A stretch of 64,000 nucleotides of DNA, from NCBI RefSeq assembly GCF_029227915.1, contig NC_079876.1:15996001-16060000 (forward strand), in the 5' to 3' direction. Positions within the stretch are counted from its first letter, which is position 1. Each line of letters starts with the position of its first letter. Made by a program: the position numbers and the translations under genes. Under the pieces are notes generated by a model. That model was not told the origin of the DNA. It did not search any database and saw only the letters and a list, made by a program, of their open reading frames with translations. Below are positions 12,775 to 26,882 of this stretch, piece by piece. This DNA is from Hydractinia symbiolongicarpus. Its lineage: Eukaryota > Cnidaria > Hydrozoa > Anthoathecata > Hydractiniidae.

Positions 12775-12890
12775 TTCATTACTAACATATCGCCGCCTGC
12801 AGTGTAGTGGGTTCGTCTGCGGCTCCCAGTTCTGGGGACCGCGGATCGAATCCCGCTCGCTGCCGGCAGTATGTTAGTGATGAGCAAAAT
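12775..12890 (+). mobile_element. tRNA-like core of the same foldback family, copy 2 (core only)
   Basis: Flanked by inverted CTAACATA..GCCG blocks and ending CTGCCGGCAGTATGTTAGTG. The core reads TAGTGGGTTCGTCTGCGGCT, then CCCAGTTCTGGGGACC, then GCGGATCGAATCCCGC. This resembles a tRNA with a good T-arm/B-box but an atypical anticodon arm. It is unlikely to be a functional tRNA. Confidence 0.6.
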
Positions 12891-13578
12891 AAGAGTGAAT
12901 ACAGTCGTAATTGTCGCGACAAAAAAAAGATGTAGCAATAAAATAAAGATTAAAACGAATACTTCTTTCTTTTCCTGTATAACTTCGAGAACGGTATAAG
13001 CCATAAACAAGCCATATACAATCTTTATTTTTTCTCTGGTATTTCTTGTTTTATTGTCATCTTTCTTGTTCTACAGAGATCTTCCTTGTTTTAAATGTTA
13101 TATAGTTGCAACATCTTCCTCAGGACCTTTTTACGCCTTCAATATGTTGGCACAACCTCGATCTCAAGGCTTTTTGTTTTTTTAAAACAAGACAGCGGTT
13201 TCGATATCGAAAAGACCTGGGGTCAAAAGTTAAAAATCCTAGAGTTTGTACATTTTTGTCTCTTTTAGACAATCATGAAAGGCGAGATTTGTGGAAAGAG
13301 AAAAATAGCCCTTGGGGTGAAGTTGAACTCCACGCCATAAAAAATTTCCCTTTTCTTGTTTTTGCAATTTATGCAAACTTCTGATTTTTAGTTCTGATTT
13401 TTAGCTTACTTTAACAGATTAAGACGCCATTTTAATCTTCCCGGCTTATTGACGTCAAATATTAATGACGTCAAATTTATCCCATGAAGTTAAATACGAG
13501 TGACACAGAATGTAAACTTCAGTCTACACAAATCTTGCATTAGTGCTAGACACACCTGTTAGCGGTGAGTTGCTAATA
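12891..13578. other. Non-coding stretch
   Basis: AT-rich sequence upstream of the coiled-coil gene. A 92-codon open frame at 13106-13384 has no recognisable domain and I do not call it a gene. The promoter and 5' UTR of the 13579 gene would lie here. Confidence 0.35.
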
Positions 13579-14662
13579 ATGGAGAGTTTAAACGTTCGTG
13601 TATTGTTGATGAAGCAAGGATGGAAAGCTCAACAAACAAAAGAGTGTATCCTGCTGAAAGGAGAAGTAAAATCGTTGAAACAACGTATTCGTACCTTAGA
13701 AACGAATCATGCAGTTGACATGCTTTACAAGCAAGCGCACAGGTCAGAGAAAATGAAAAATGAAGGATTGGAAACGAAGGTGGTTGATTTACAAATGGAA
13801 CTAGCTGTTGCTGATGATAGAAACAAGCTTCGCGAAATAGCTGCGAATGTTTTGATCAACCAACAAAAAGATCGTGAGCAACAACGTAAAGAAACAAATC
13901 ATGCAGTTGCAAAGCTTCATGAGCAAGCTTAAAGGTCAGAGAAGGTGAGAACCGAAGAGTTGGAGACGAAGGTGATTGATTTACAAATGGAACTGGCTGT
14001 TGTCAAAGATAAACAAAAACTTCAAGAAATTACTGCAAAAGCTTTGATTGAACAGCTTGAATTTTGTGAGCAAAAGCGAAAAGAGTTTCACGGGAAGTGG
14101 CAGCAGGTTGAAAAAGAAAAGGATTCACTTTTGGCTCAACTGGATAAATTGAAAACATTTTGTGCATCGGTGGAAGAAAAAAGGTAGGGTGAACACCAAC
14201 TTCGTCAACATTTTTTTCTAACTAACTAGGGCTAAAACAGAAAAGGCTTGGGGATAAGTTGTTATTTCGAAATGCCAAATGTTACACTCCAACTACTGTT
14301 TCAGTTGACTTAAACATTTCATCCTTTTTTATAGACCTAACAAAATAATTCCATCCACATTCGCGACCGGATTCACAAACAATGTAAACAAACTTAATTT
14401 TTCATCCTTTTTTTATAGACCTAACAAAATAATTCCATCCACATTCGCGACCGGATTCACAAACAATGTAAACAAACTTCCGCCAATCAACTTCTTACCA
14501 ACACCACCCAAGGTAGCTAAACAAAATCGGTGCCGGCAATACATACCGCAGAAAATACAACCTATTACAACTCCAACTAAAATCACCTTACCTCGACTCA
14601 ATCGCAAGAAAATGCAAGCGCCGTCAATTTTCCATCTGACGCCAACATTTGAGCTATCCTGA
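13579..14662 (+). pseudogene. Two-exon coiled-coil protein gene with internal 64-residue repeat and in-frame TAA
   Basis: Exon 1 (ATG 13579 to 14183) ends at a GT donor in phase 2. Exon 2 (14419-14660, TGA 14660-14662) follows a T-rich acceptor and restores the frame, about 282 codons in all. Exon 1 is rich in Lys, Glu, Gln and Leu with heptad-like spacing and holds two 64-residue repeats starting at 13699 and 13891 (both begin ETNHAV and share LETKV(V/I)DLQMELAV). Exon 2 encodes a Pro-, Lys- and Arg-rich tail. A TAA at 13930-13932 interrupts the frame where the first repeat has His (QAHRSEK versus QA-stop-RSEK). Downstream coding character is preserved, so the stop is recent, polymorphic, an error, or avoided by splicing. 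I do not recognise the family; a cytoskeletal or centrosomal coiled-coil role would be speculation. Confidence 0.55.
14317..14480 (+). repeat. Tandem duplication covering the acceptor and start of exon 2
   Basis: About 80 bp, including the poly-T tract, AG and the first 60 bases of exon 2, occurs twice (14317-14395 and 14400-14480). The first copy has an acceptor at 14334 and the second at 14418. Only the second copy continues into the long open frame that ends at 14662. Confidence 0.85.
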
Positions 14663-16089
14663 CGTGCTCTAGATACCATCAAACAGGCCTGGCTGGGTTT
14701 ACCCAGTTAGGAGAATATCTTCTTTGTGTAATATGATTTCCACTTAACATAAAGATGGTTTTCTCCTAACAAAGGTTACCATCTTGTTTTTTAAACATGT
14801 GGGAGGAATTAGAATCTGCATTCTCAAATTACCAGATAATTCAACGAAAAACCAAACTATTTCTCTGTTACAGGTTGGTATTCTGTGCATTACACTAGGA
14901 GGTATTCTGTGTATGACACGGATGTGTTACGCACGCACGTACGTACACAAAAAGACGTAGTTCGTAATTTTTATATCAACTCTGAACAGTGAACATTACT
15001 AACAACCATCTGGGCAAAAAACAATTGTTCTCCCAGAGCCAAGATTGGGAGTGCGTTTCCTATATTCCGACCGAAAGAGCTGTGATGGTGAACTTTCTGT
15101 TCGTCGAAAATTTGGATTCTTTTCCAGTAGTTATTAAGGAGTTTTCAGTGTTTGTATAAAAAACGAAAAAGATAATAATTCAAAATATTGTATAAAAAGT
15201 CCGAAGACGTTCTTTGTATAGCTGTCAAGGAAATAATTATCTTCAAAGCAAGATAATCTTATCAACCCTAAGCGATAATTAATTGCATATACTTATTCCG
15301 AGATCGTATTTGTCAGCGAGTTTCCATTAAAAAAGAACAGAAACTCTTCGCCAGGCCTCTTTTTCACACTTTTAATATTCCCCATATCAAAAAGTGAAAA
15401 AGAGTCTTGCAGACGAGGTTAAAAAGACAGACAACAAGCTGGAATGTGGTTGAGTTGGTTGCATTATATTTTTGGCAAGAGAATGACGCAAAATATGCCC
15501 GGTTAATTGAATATGAGAGGCTTTAAAACATTCAATTTTCGTTTCACCGAAATGGCAGTTAACTTTCAAATACTCAGATTAAACTTTTGCACTTCTTCGG
15601 CAAGCCTTTGAACATATTTTTTGCGCCCGTTACAGCTCACTTAATCCCAGGCCTCCCTTATATTACAATGTACCTAAGCTGTTGATTTTTGCATTACATT
15701 GTTCAATAAAAAAATTCTTGTTGAAAAACATTTTTTAGTCTCTATGTTATTATGTTCGCCCTACATCTGTCTCTCTCGCAGCCTGTTTGTCTGCGATCCT
15801 AAGTTGGTAGCTGCGAGAGACGAATAATTCCCTACCGATTGTTTATAAAACACTAAATATATATAAAAAACTATTATCAACCTCGTTCTCAGCGCCTATT
15901 GTCTCTTTTTTTATAAACCGGGGTAAGTTGCCATGGGGACAAGGTAGCACTACTATTTAATTTGTACAGTGGACATTAAAATTAGTGAGAATTAGAAAAG
16001 TAAAAGTGAAAGCTCGCAAAATAAACTTAAAAGCTGCAAAAAAGTTTCCAAAGCGGCGCATTATATAGGTTGAGCAAAAAATAGATACA
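14663..16089. other. Intergenic, no gene seen
   Basis: No domain-bearing open frame. Local inverted motifs include GTCTCTCTCGCAGC (about 15770) with GCTGCGAGAGAC (about 15810), which could form a long-loop hairpin. The rest is AT-rich sequence without recognisable features. Confidence 0.35.
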
Positions 16090-16380
16090 TAGGAGAATGT
16101 TTATCATCCGTATTTCATTCTCAGAAGAGTATGTTTCACCCCGATCAGACCTCTGATCATGACAGGCGAGTATAATGCGTGTAAGTCATACTGAAGAAGA
16201 ACTACTTTGTTCATCACTAACACATTGCCTGGGAGCCGCAGACGAACCCACTACACTACGTGCGGCTAGTGTAGTGTAGTCGGTTCGTCTGCGGCTCCCA
16301 GTTCTGGGGACCGCGGATCGAATCCCGCTCATTGCCAGGCAATGTGTTAGTGATGAACAGAGTAGTTCTTCTTCAATATG
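16090..16380. mobile_element. Foldback MITE with tRNA-like core, copy 3
   Basis: Near-perfect inverted arms lie at 16187-16232 and 16335-16380, built around TCATCACTAACACATTGCC. Between them is a partial inverted copy and then a full tRNA-like core with a B-box-like GGATCGAATCC (16315-16325). The left outer arm (16090-16186) resembles copy 1 (ATCATGACAGGCGAGTATA and GTGTAAGTCATA blocks). The right outer arm is missing. Confidence 0.7.
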
Positions 16381-17722
16381 ACAAAAAATAGATCTTGAAT
16401 GTTGAGCATTAAAACGATGGTAGAAAATCAACCATTGTAGAACGAGATAGGTTGCGGTTTGTGCTTGTACGCAAAATATTGAAGCGAGTTTCGTACAGTG
16501 CGCGGAACGTAAAGAAAAGTTAATCACTCTTTTTAAAAATATTGCTAAGCGGTAAAAAGTTTTAAGAAAAATAAAAACTTCAAATCGCGATTAGCAACCC
16601 TGTTTCTAGGGCTTGTAGCACAAATCTTTTAAGATTAATCGCTCAAGGTATAGCCGGCTTTAAATTTCTGTTACAGATTTTATTCTTTTTGTCTTTATTA
16701 AGAATAGAAATGAATTGAAAATAAATATAACATTTGGATATTGTTAGTTTACATTTTCACTTGAAATGGCAAACAAAAAAAAAGCTTGTAAATTTTCTTT
16801 TCATGTGTGAATGCTTACTTAAAAAAGAAACTGTCTTGTATTTATTCTTTCACAAACTAGTAGAGAAAAAAATGAAACCTTGATGACATTTTATCAAAGT
16901 TTGTGCAAGTTGCTAAAAATAATTTTTACTTATTTCAGCCAATTGTTTTTTATTGGTAAACTGCTATACAAGATCTACTCTCGTAGAGACACACCCCTTT
17001 TAGTTGACTTCACAGAGCACGAAATTTTCTTTTCCGTAGTCGTCTTTACAGTAGGGAGGGAAAAACAACAGGAGTCCAAAGGAAAGCATATGAATGAATG
17101 AAAATTGCTCTGATGGCTCAAATTTAATGAAAAAAACACACATTTAATTGTAAAATATTTTGTTATTAAAATAAATAAATTCAGATATGAGAAACACACC
17201 AAGTAAATTAACTGGTGTGAAATGTTACAATATTTCCCCATGAGTACATTACAAAAAGAAGCGAAAATCTTCCAAACGCAAGTCATTTGTAATTTTTGAT
17301 AAAAACTATTTGTAATGAGATGATAAGTGACTAGAAAAAACGCTCACAGTCAAGGGTATTTTTTCTGATGGTTTTTCTGTATTTGCAGTCACCTTTTGTG
17401 GGAATACCCCCAAGTTAGGTTCGTAAATATTTATTACAATTGGTTCTTTTCTTATTAACAGGACATAAAAATTAACAAAAATAAATATGCGTCTAACACC
17501 AAAGAACAAACATAGACAGTATTACTATTCCTTTTTACAGACTGAGTCAAATAACACATCGAACTTTGTGCATATACAAAAACAATATCTAAAAATCATT
17601 CTTTTAAATGAAAAATAATTTAAGACGTGCAGAGTTTACATCACCATATTTTATTGGCTAAAGATCCACCACTGTTAAAACATAATGACTTTTGTGAAGG
17701 CATAATTACTTTGCAACATAAT
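16381..17722. other. Intergenic region downstream of RAB3
   Basis: No supported gene. Several short open frames on both strands are AT-rich and lack motifs. The region 3' of RAB3 contains TTTATT at 17650-17655, a minus-strand AATAAA about 70 bases past the RAB3 stop. Confidence 0.4.
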
Positions 17723-19590
17723 CTAACATGAACAACCTTCGCTTTGATTAGGCTTATTCGATAAATTAGCTGTTCCGGGCTTTGCTCCTCCAACTAACGT
17801 TGGGTCACCGTCAATTGTATCTGTCATTCTCTCACAAATTACATCAACAAGTTTATCAAATGCTTGACGTACGTTAACATTATCTTTCGCAGAAGCCTCG
17901 AAAAATAGAAATCCAAGTTGATCTCCTAACTTTTTTCCTTGTTCGTAAGTTACTGCTCGTTCTTCCTCCATATCACATTTATTTCCAACTAATACGACTT
18001 GAGTATTATCCCATGAATAAGTTTTTACCTGACCAGCCCTAGAAAGTACATAGGTGTAATGAGTATTGTAACTTGATTAATCTGAGCATAAAATTGTATA
18101 TAACATGTTTGGTTTATAAAATTGTAAAAAAATTAAATATCAGAGGCTGGATGCAAGATGGTAGTAGTAATATCACTAAACTTTTCTTTTGACTACAAAA
18201 TATTTTTTTACACAAATGCAGAAGCTCTAATTAGCCTACCGCATTTAAATAAGACAATTGTAATATTAAAAACCAATTGTCTTTTTTAAATTAATTCTCT
18301 TCAAATTAACTTTCTAATGCTATCATTTTTCTTAGAGAAAATTTATTTTAGAATTAACTTGGAGAATAAGTACTAAAAATACCCTTCTCGTGACTCAATA
18401 CCCTTTTCATAACAATTGATAACCCTTACCAATCTGCAACCGCCTTGAATGATTCTTCATTGGTAATATCATACATTAAAATAAATCCCATGGCACCTCT
18501 GTAATAAGCTGTTGTTATTGTGCGATACCTTTCTTGACCAGCTAAACAGAAGTGAAACAATATGTTTTATTAAAATATTGCTTGTTCACAGATAATGGTT
18601 CTTTTAAATTTTATAATTATAATTTAATTTACATTTTTGTCAAAATACCAACATAATACCAAAGATATTATAATGCATTGTTGCCATAATTACATGTGTA
18701 TGGAATACCTTACATGGATTCTTAAAATATATAGGATGTTGAAAATTTTTCCAAAATATTTATTGCTGGTTTTGCTAAATTAAGTAAATGTATGTATATG
18801 GTAAATAATTTTATTATTGATTTTAAAGTTTTAAAAATTGCAATTGGCTTACAAACACTACAAAATGTTTTATGCGAAAAAGGATAAAATTTGGAAGCTG
18901 TACATGCTTATAATAGTTATAGCTAGATAGGTAGCTATTTTTTTATAAAAAGTTGAATATTTCAACTTTGCTACAAAAGTTTTCATTTGGCTGCCAAGCA
19001 GCATGAGAAATATTAATTGAAAAAAAATAACACCTGCAAGTCAAACAAATTTATAATGAGAACAAAAATACAGAAGAGCAAATATTTTTACAAGTTGTTT
19101 AATATTAGTAAGTTGTTAAAAAAGCTCGTTGAAAATGTTCACAGAAGATATGGTTGAAAAAAATTAAAAATAAAATTAAAATAAAAAATAAAAATTGCAA
19201 AAAACACTGATCAGCTAGCTATATAGCTTTTGCAAGGTTGTAAGATATAAGTAATAGCATATTTTTTTCTAAATTTCAAAGTACTGCTAAAAGTTAAAAT
19301 TGTTTTCCAAAAATTCAGGGGTGTTTACAACCATGACTACTGAAGCGGAACCTACCTGTATCCCAAATTTGCAGTTTAATGCGTTTGTCATTTCTGAAAA
19401 CTGTCTGAACTTTGAAGTCAATTCCAACAGTAGATACAAATGCGGATGTAAAAGAATCATCTGAGTATCTAAATAAAAAGCTTGTTTTTCCTACGGAAGA
19501 ATTTCCTATGATTAAAAGTTTGAACATATAATCGAAATTCTGATCCGCAGGATCTTTGCTACGGTGCCTGTCGGATGAAGCGGCTGCCAT
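17723..19590 (-). CDS. RAB3: Rab3 small GTPase, complete, three coding exons
   Basis: Rab3 is a Rab-family GTPase that controls tethering and priming of secretory and synaptic vesicles, cycling between vesicle membrane and cytosol. Minus-strand exons are 19590-19356, 18541-18430 and 18038-17723, joined by GT-AG introns in phases 1 and 2, giving 220 residues, the usual Rab3 length. Visible motifs are P-loop GNSSVGKTS, switch I with STVGIDFKV, the Rab family block [24 protein letters not shown], and EASAKDN. The C-terminus ends EGCSC, a CxC motif for double geranylgeranylation. The N-terminus [20 protein letters not shown] fits Rab3. The start is the first ATG before the conserved [12 protein letters not shown] minus-strand AATAAA lies at 17655-17650. 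All key residues are intact. Introns of 814 and 391 bp are AT-rich without genes. Assignment is secure. Confidence 0.96.
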
Positions 19591-20204
19591 CTTGAAAGAA
19601 TGTTTATGTGATGGGGACAGGCGCAGATGTAAACTTTTGACATGTGACTTGTATCAGCCAATCATGGAGATTCTTGGGAGGAAGAGTTCGCAAGAAAGTA
19701 CAATGTGTTTAAATTGACCAGCATTCAACAAAATAGTTTAAAAGATAAAATGTAAAGAAATCAGTATTGTGTTACTTAATTTCAGCCGCCAGCGTTTGAA
19801 AGAAAAGACGCCACCACATAGACCTTTCCCAACTTTGTTAGTTAGTGAGTTAGTTAGTTACTTTTCTTAACCAATTCAATAAGCAACAGGTATAATCGCC
19901 AACGAGCCATCCAGGTTATCCGCACAAGATTTCATAAAATATATTTAAGAAAATTGCAAACTACTGCACAATGTGTTATAGCTAGCTAGAGTCAATTGTT
20001 ATGGTACACTTTGCCTTAAATGATCAAGTTATTTCTAAATCAACTTTAAAATATCAAATGTAATATTGAATGTTTTATGCAGCATCTTGTCTGTCTACTG
20101 CTTCAGCCCTTGCAATTTAGTAAAAAGCACTTGACAAATAATAGCTATAATGCAAATCAAAATACACCTTTACGATAATTCAGGAAAACTAAGATTCTAT
20201 CAGA
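19591..20204. other. Upstream region of RAB3
   Basis: Presumed promoter and 5' UTR of the minus-strand RAB3 gene. No open frame, repeat or recognisable regulatory element beyond AT-rich sequence. Confidence 0.35.
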
Positions 20205-20214
20205 GTTTTTTTGC

Positions 20215-20460
20215 GATCGGAGGAGGTAAACATCACACTTTTAGGAGAGTTTATTAAGAAGAAAACACGTTCTTTCGTTTCTTGTTGCATTTTGTTTTTA
20301 ATGAAAAATACACATAAGTTGTATCTTATTATTAATAACTAATATTTACTGAAAATTTGAAAGAAATTGATACGAAGGAAGTTAAAAAACTGGAGAAAAC
20401 ACGCTTTCGTCTCTAATAAACTCTTATTAAAACACGTTTTTTACCTCCTTTTTTTTCGAT
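20215..20460. mobile_element. Small MITE with ~45-bp inverted ends
   Basis: The left arm at 20215-20256 (GATCGGAGGAGGTAAA then GAGAGTTTATTA) pairs with the inverted right arm at 20415-20460 (TAATAAACTCTT then TTTTTACCTCC and TCGAT). The 246-bp element has no coding content. Target duplication is not clear. Confidence 0.55.
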
Positions 20461-22815
<2,355 letters not shown>

Positions 22816-24031
22816 TTCATGGCATTGTCACGAGATTGACCTTTAAAATATTTGGTCTTACCTTCACAAAATTTGGTTCTGGATGACACTGTACCAACTA
22901 GGATATAATAACTTATTGTTTTATATACTTAATGTATTAAAATATTATATTTTGTATTATTTGACCAACATAACAAATGTAAAAAAATTTATGGTGTTAC
23001 AAGAAGCTATTTTTAATACGCTAAAGAACACAAAGATGTATTTTTCAATTTAGAACTACAATTTCATTGGACCGAATTGAAACAAAAAATCGTTTGTTGG
23101 ATGCGATTTAATTAATAAAAAGAAATTTTAATCATTGATTGTACATTTTGTTTATTTATATCAAAAGTTAATACTAATATTATTTTTACTTGACCAGAAC
23201 CACTACAAGTCGACATAAATCTAAAAAACATTGAAGCTTTTGAAGCAATAATTTCCTGGACATCTCCAGTCATGTTGGAGTCATGTTGGCAAGAACGTTA
23301 ATTCTTTTCTGTGGTGTTTTAATAAACTTTCCTTATTTCCAGTTTAATTTTTAAATCGTATAGAGATCATTTCAAATAAAATATTATACATATTGAAATG
23401 ATCAGTTTAAAAATGATAGGGCAGACGATCCCTAACAATCTGAATATTATGTATAAAATACCTTTACCTTGATTTAAAGGCACGACAATAAGTGCCTTGT
23501 CAATGAAAACTGTGTTTGTCAAATGTTGAGCCACGCCACATTGTTCAGAGTTTTCATACTTAATATAACATAATTTAACGGCTACCGGTGGAGTGTCACT
23601 AAAATTCACAAAATGATTTGTGTAAAGTAAAATAAACCAGGCAATACAATTCCATATTTATAATTCATTAGTTGCATCTACGCCTTATTTAAATGCAATA
23701 AAATAATAGTTTTTAGAATTAATATAATGGAAAAAACTTTTATATAACATATACAGCATTATGCTCAAAATGACAACAATGCAGGGAATTCCATGAAGAA
23801 AGCAACTACATATTAGAGAATTTGTGTGTGCGATTTTTTTGGACTTTTTAGAGCCCCTAGGTGGTGTAAGTGCAAAACATATTTCTTCCTAGGAAGTAAC
23901 CTATAGCAAATATATACTGCAGGATTACATTGAAAGACTAAACGAAGAGAGAGGCTGCGTCAGATCATTTATTTCCTCTGATTTAACAAATAAATTTTTA
24001 AAAGGTTTTTGCACTGAAAGACTTATACTGA
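22816..24031. other. RPB7 3' region and flank of the Harbinger insertion
   Basis: AT-rich, without a supported gene. The candidate RPB7 poly(A) signal is at 23114. The last three bases before the transposon, TGA (24029-24031), form the left target duplication of the Harbinger element. Confidence 0.45.
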
Positions 24032-24076
24032 GGCGTAGTTTATACGGCCGATTTTATGCCGCGTCTAACTCAAATA
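24032..24076. repeat. Left terminal inverted repeat of the Harbinger element
   Basis: 45 bp, identical in inverted orientation to 27142-27186. Preceded by TGA. Confidence 0.95.
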
Positions 24077-24262
24077 TTTAAGTTCGACACAAGTGCGACA
24101 CTTAATATATTTTTGGTTTATACACAAAGTAAGTCAAACTAATTGAAGAGATTTTTTTTCTTTTTCGCAACTCGCAGCAGAGATGTGGCAGCTCTAAACA
24201 GAAGACAACTTCTCAGTATTTGTTTACTTTACTTAAAAAATAGAAGAAAAAAGGTCAGTTTG

Positions 24263-25537
24263 ATGAAAAAGGCAATAGCTATGTTATTGCATTACGAAGA
24301 AAAGAGAAGCATAATTGTTCGTCAATATTTGCTTCATATAGAAGCAATATTATTAATGTTACAAGAACATGAAGAAATTAAACGCCGAGAAGAAAGGAAA
24401 GCACGATCATGTCGAAGATTCTTGCGTAATACTGGATGGTGGGATCTGGTACGAGATACTTATAGCCCAGAAAGGTTTTACGAAACATTAAGGATGTCTC
24501 GCACGACATTCAACTACATTTTAGAACGCATACATGACAAGTTATTGAAAAAAACAGTCACAGAAGCACCCATACCACCGGATTTTAGGCTTGCCATAAC
24601 AATTTATAAATTGGCACGTGGTGATTACATTTTCACCATTGGAGAAATGTCTGGATTAGCAAAATCTACTGTTTGTGTAATTGTAAAAGAAACTTGCAGT
24701 GCAATAATAAATACATTGTGGGATGATACAGTTACAAAATACTTCCTAACCTCGAGTGATGACTTTGAAGAAAGCATGGCAAAATTTGGTGAAGAGTGGC
24801 AATTTCCATACGCTTTCGCTGCAGTAGATGGTTCTCATTTACCAATTAAATGCCCAAACGGTGGAGCTCAAGCTATGAAGCAATATTTCAACTTCAAAGG
24901 TTTTTACTCAATTGTGTTAATGGCACTTGTCCATGCTGAATACAGATTTATTTGGGCCTCAGTTGGTGCTCCCGGAAATACCCATGATTCCACATTAATG
25001 CAATCAACAGAACTTTGGGATCGAATAGTTGCAGGAAAAGTTATTCCCAATATTGTTCAACAAGTTGAAAACGTCGATATACCGCCCCTTATCTTAGGAG
25101 ACGGTGCCTTTCCATTGAGAACGTGGATAATGAAACCACACGGAGATGCAGTACTTCCGCATGACAAGAGGTATTTCAACTATAGACACAGTCGTGCTAG
25201 GCTTGTTACAGAGGGTGCTTTTGGTAGACTTAAAAGCAGATTTAGAGTTCTCTTCAGAAAATGCGAAAGTAACAAAGAAACAGTGAAACTATACGGATTA
25301 GCTTCTGTTGTATTACATAACCTATGTATTGAACTTGGAGACCTAGTCCCTAGAAAGTTCGATTTAACTCTAGACCACGCCTCAAACAAACGTTTGAGTC
25401 CTGAGGAAGTTAGAGATGTTCTTGCACTAAGAAACACGAAACAAAAGAATTTCGAAATCAATAAAAAGTCTGCTTCCGCTGCAGTCCGAAGTGCTCTTAG
25501 TAAAAGCTTTTGGAAAGAAAAAGAAGATTCTCAATAA
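24263..25537 (+). CDS. Harbinger-type DDE nuclease (transposase)
   Basis: This is the cut-and-paste nuclease of a PIF/Harbinger element (HARBI1-like, DDE_Tnp_4 family), which acts in the nucleus with the Myb-like partner encoded opposite. From the first in-frame ATG (24263) it is 424 residues. The open frame reaches further upstream to 24143 without an ATG, and an AG acceptor-like site at about 24179 leaves room for a 5' exon. An N-terminal basic region is followed by a helix-turn-helix-like segment (IGEMSGLAKSTVCVIVKE). The catalytic triad is complete: Asp in FAAVDGSHLP (residue 189), Asp in LILGDGAFPLRTW (280), Glu in VTEGAFGRLKSRF (317). No stop or frameshift interrupts it, so recent activity is plausible. 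Convergent with the gene at 25713-26882. Confidence 0.93.
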   Translation: MKKAIAMLLHYEEKRSIIVRQYLLHIEAILLMLQEHEEIKRREERKARSCRRFLRNTGWWDLVRDTYSPERFYETLRMSRTTFNYILERIHDKLLKKTVTEAPIPPDFRLAITIYKLARGDYIFTIGEMSGLAKSTVCVIVKETCSAIINTLWDDTVTKYFLTSSDDFEESMAKFGEEWQFPYAFAAVDGSHLPIKCPNGGAQAMKQYFNFKGFYSIVLMALVHAEYRFIWASVGAPGNTHDSTLMQSTELWDRIVAGKVIPNIVQQVENVDIPPLILGDGAFPLRTWIMKPHGDAVLPHDKRYFNYRHSRARLVTEGAFGRLKSRFRVLFRKCESNKETVKLYGLASVVLHNLCIELGDLVPRKFDLTLDHASNKRLSPEEVRDVLALRNTKQKNFEINKKSASAAVRSALSKSFWKEKEDSQ

Positions 25538-25712
25538 CGCTACATGTAGTTTTCCTTATTTTTTTGTTTTTAATTTGTGAACAAAGTAACAATGAAAACA
25601 AACATTTTGTCAAAAAAATTTTCGTCTTCATGTTCTTAGAAATAAAATATATTATAAAATATAAAATATAAAATCATTATTGTCCACGAGCATTTACCTC
25701 ACAATCAATTAA

Positions 25713-26882
25713 TCAAGGATGATTTGGATCCATCATCTGTGATGTATATGATTCCTGTTGTGTGTTGTCGTGTTGAGCATAACTTAAGGTTGCACTTGCA
25801 GGTCGCATGTTTGTCATGCCATAGCGATACCCATATTCAGCAGGCGGTTGATTGTTGTTAACATGGGGATATGGTTGATACATAGGCTGAGCGGGAGGCT
25901 GTGGTTGTAAAAAATTTGTCATTAACTGAAAGAAGGCGTTGTCTCTATCTGACTGTCTCTTGCTCTCTTCTTTTAAAAACTCCAAGATTTCTTTTGATGA
26001 ATTTTCAGAAGATAGAGTTTTCAACGATTCAACTGTTTCTTTAATCTCTCCAAGAATATTTTCCGTTTTCATGGACTTTTTACGTACCGTTGGAGTTGGA
26101 ACATATGATCTCCTCTTTTTCAAAGAAGAACCCCCAGATGATTCTGATGAATCGAGAGTGGATGAAGTCTCTCCACTGTCTGACTTCGCTGGGTCATCAT
26201 CAATCTCTGCATCATTTTCGGTAGAACAATCGATCTGTGAATGGCCTGGCTCAATGGATTGTTGTGGCTGACAATTATCCATTGAGCTTATCAAAGGGAG
26301 CAACTTGCCAAACCAATTTCCAAGTTCTTTATCTTCTTGGAATCTTTTAATTCCAGAAGCAGTTTTTACTTTCATGACTGCATTTCGGCAAATAGTAACA
26401 CATCGTTTAAACTTCTGTCGTGTTTGTTTTACATCAAAAAGAAATTCTTCATTTCGTTCCTCACAGCGTTGTTTGATTTCCTGGATAACTTGGTCGTAGT
26501 ATTGACTATTTTTCACATTTTTTACGTTGGTCATCAAAAGTTTCTCTTTGAATTTATCATTCTCGATGATAATGTCGATCAGATCGTCAACTTGGGCCTC
26601 AGGCCATTGTTTCCGTCTGCCCTGCTTCTTTTTCAGTTGTTTTTTATCAAAAATATTCTCGTTGTTATCCTCATCTTCACTTGTATTATGCTCTTCTTCG
26701 TACTCATAGTCCTACAAAAAGCAAACGTTGATCGTGAAAAATGCATCAAAAAACATATATACAAACATGTATATAAATTCAATGTTTTCATCTTACAAAC
26801 TTTTCAATTTTATTCAAAGAAACTTGAAAAAAACTTAAAAAATACTCACAAGCTTCTCGTGGTCACCGACGTAGTCAGCCAT
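25713..26882 (-). CDS. Harbinger Myb/SANT-like DNA-binding partner protein
   Basis: The second protein of the Harbinger transposon; in this superfamily the Myb-like protein helps the nuclease enter the nucleus and bind the ends. Exon 1 is 26882-26850 (MADYVGDHEKL), exon 2 is 26711-25713, joined phase 0 through a GT-AG intron, giving 343 residues. After an acidic stretch, a trihelix/Myb-like domain runs from RRKQWPEAQVDDLI to roughly QTRQKFKRCV (about residues 40-125). Next come an acidic Ser/Asp/Glu-rich linker, a basic KKRRS segment that could be a nuclear signal, a short coiled coil, and a Pro/Gln/Tyr-rich tail ending DPNHP. The frame is intact. A truncated duplicate lies at 29509-30405. 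I assign it by position in the element and fold pattern; the exact subfamily is unsure. Confidence 0.85.

Noticed and set aside
24143-24262. Upstream extension of the Harbinger nuclease frame
   Set aside because: It starts without an ATG, runs through a poly-Phe stretch from a T-rich tract and contains an acceptor-like site, so it is probably an untranslated or intronic sequence.
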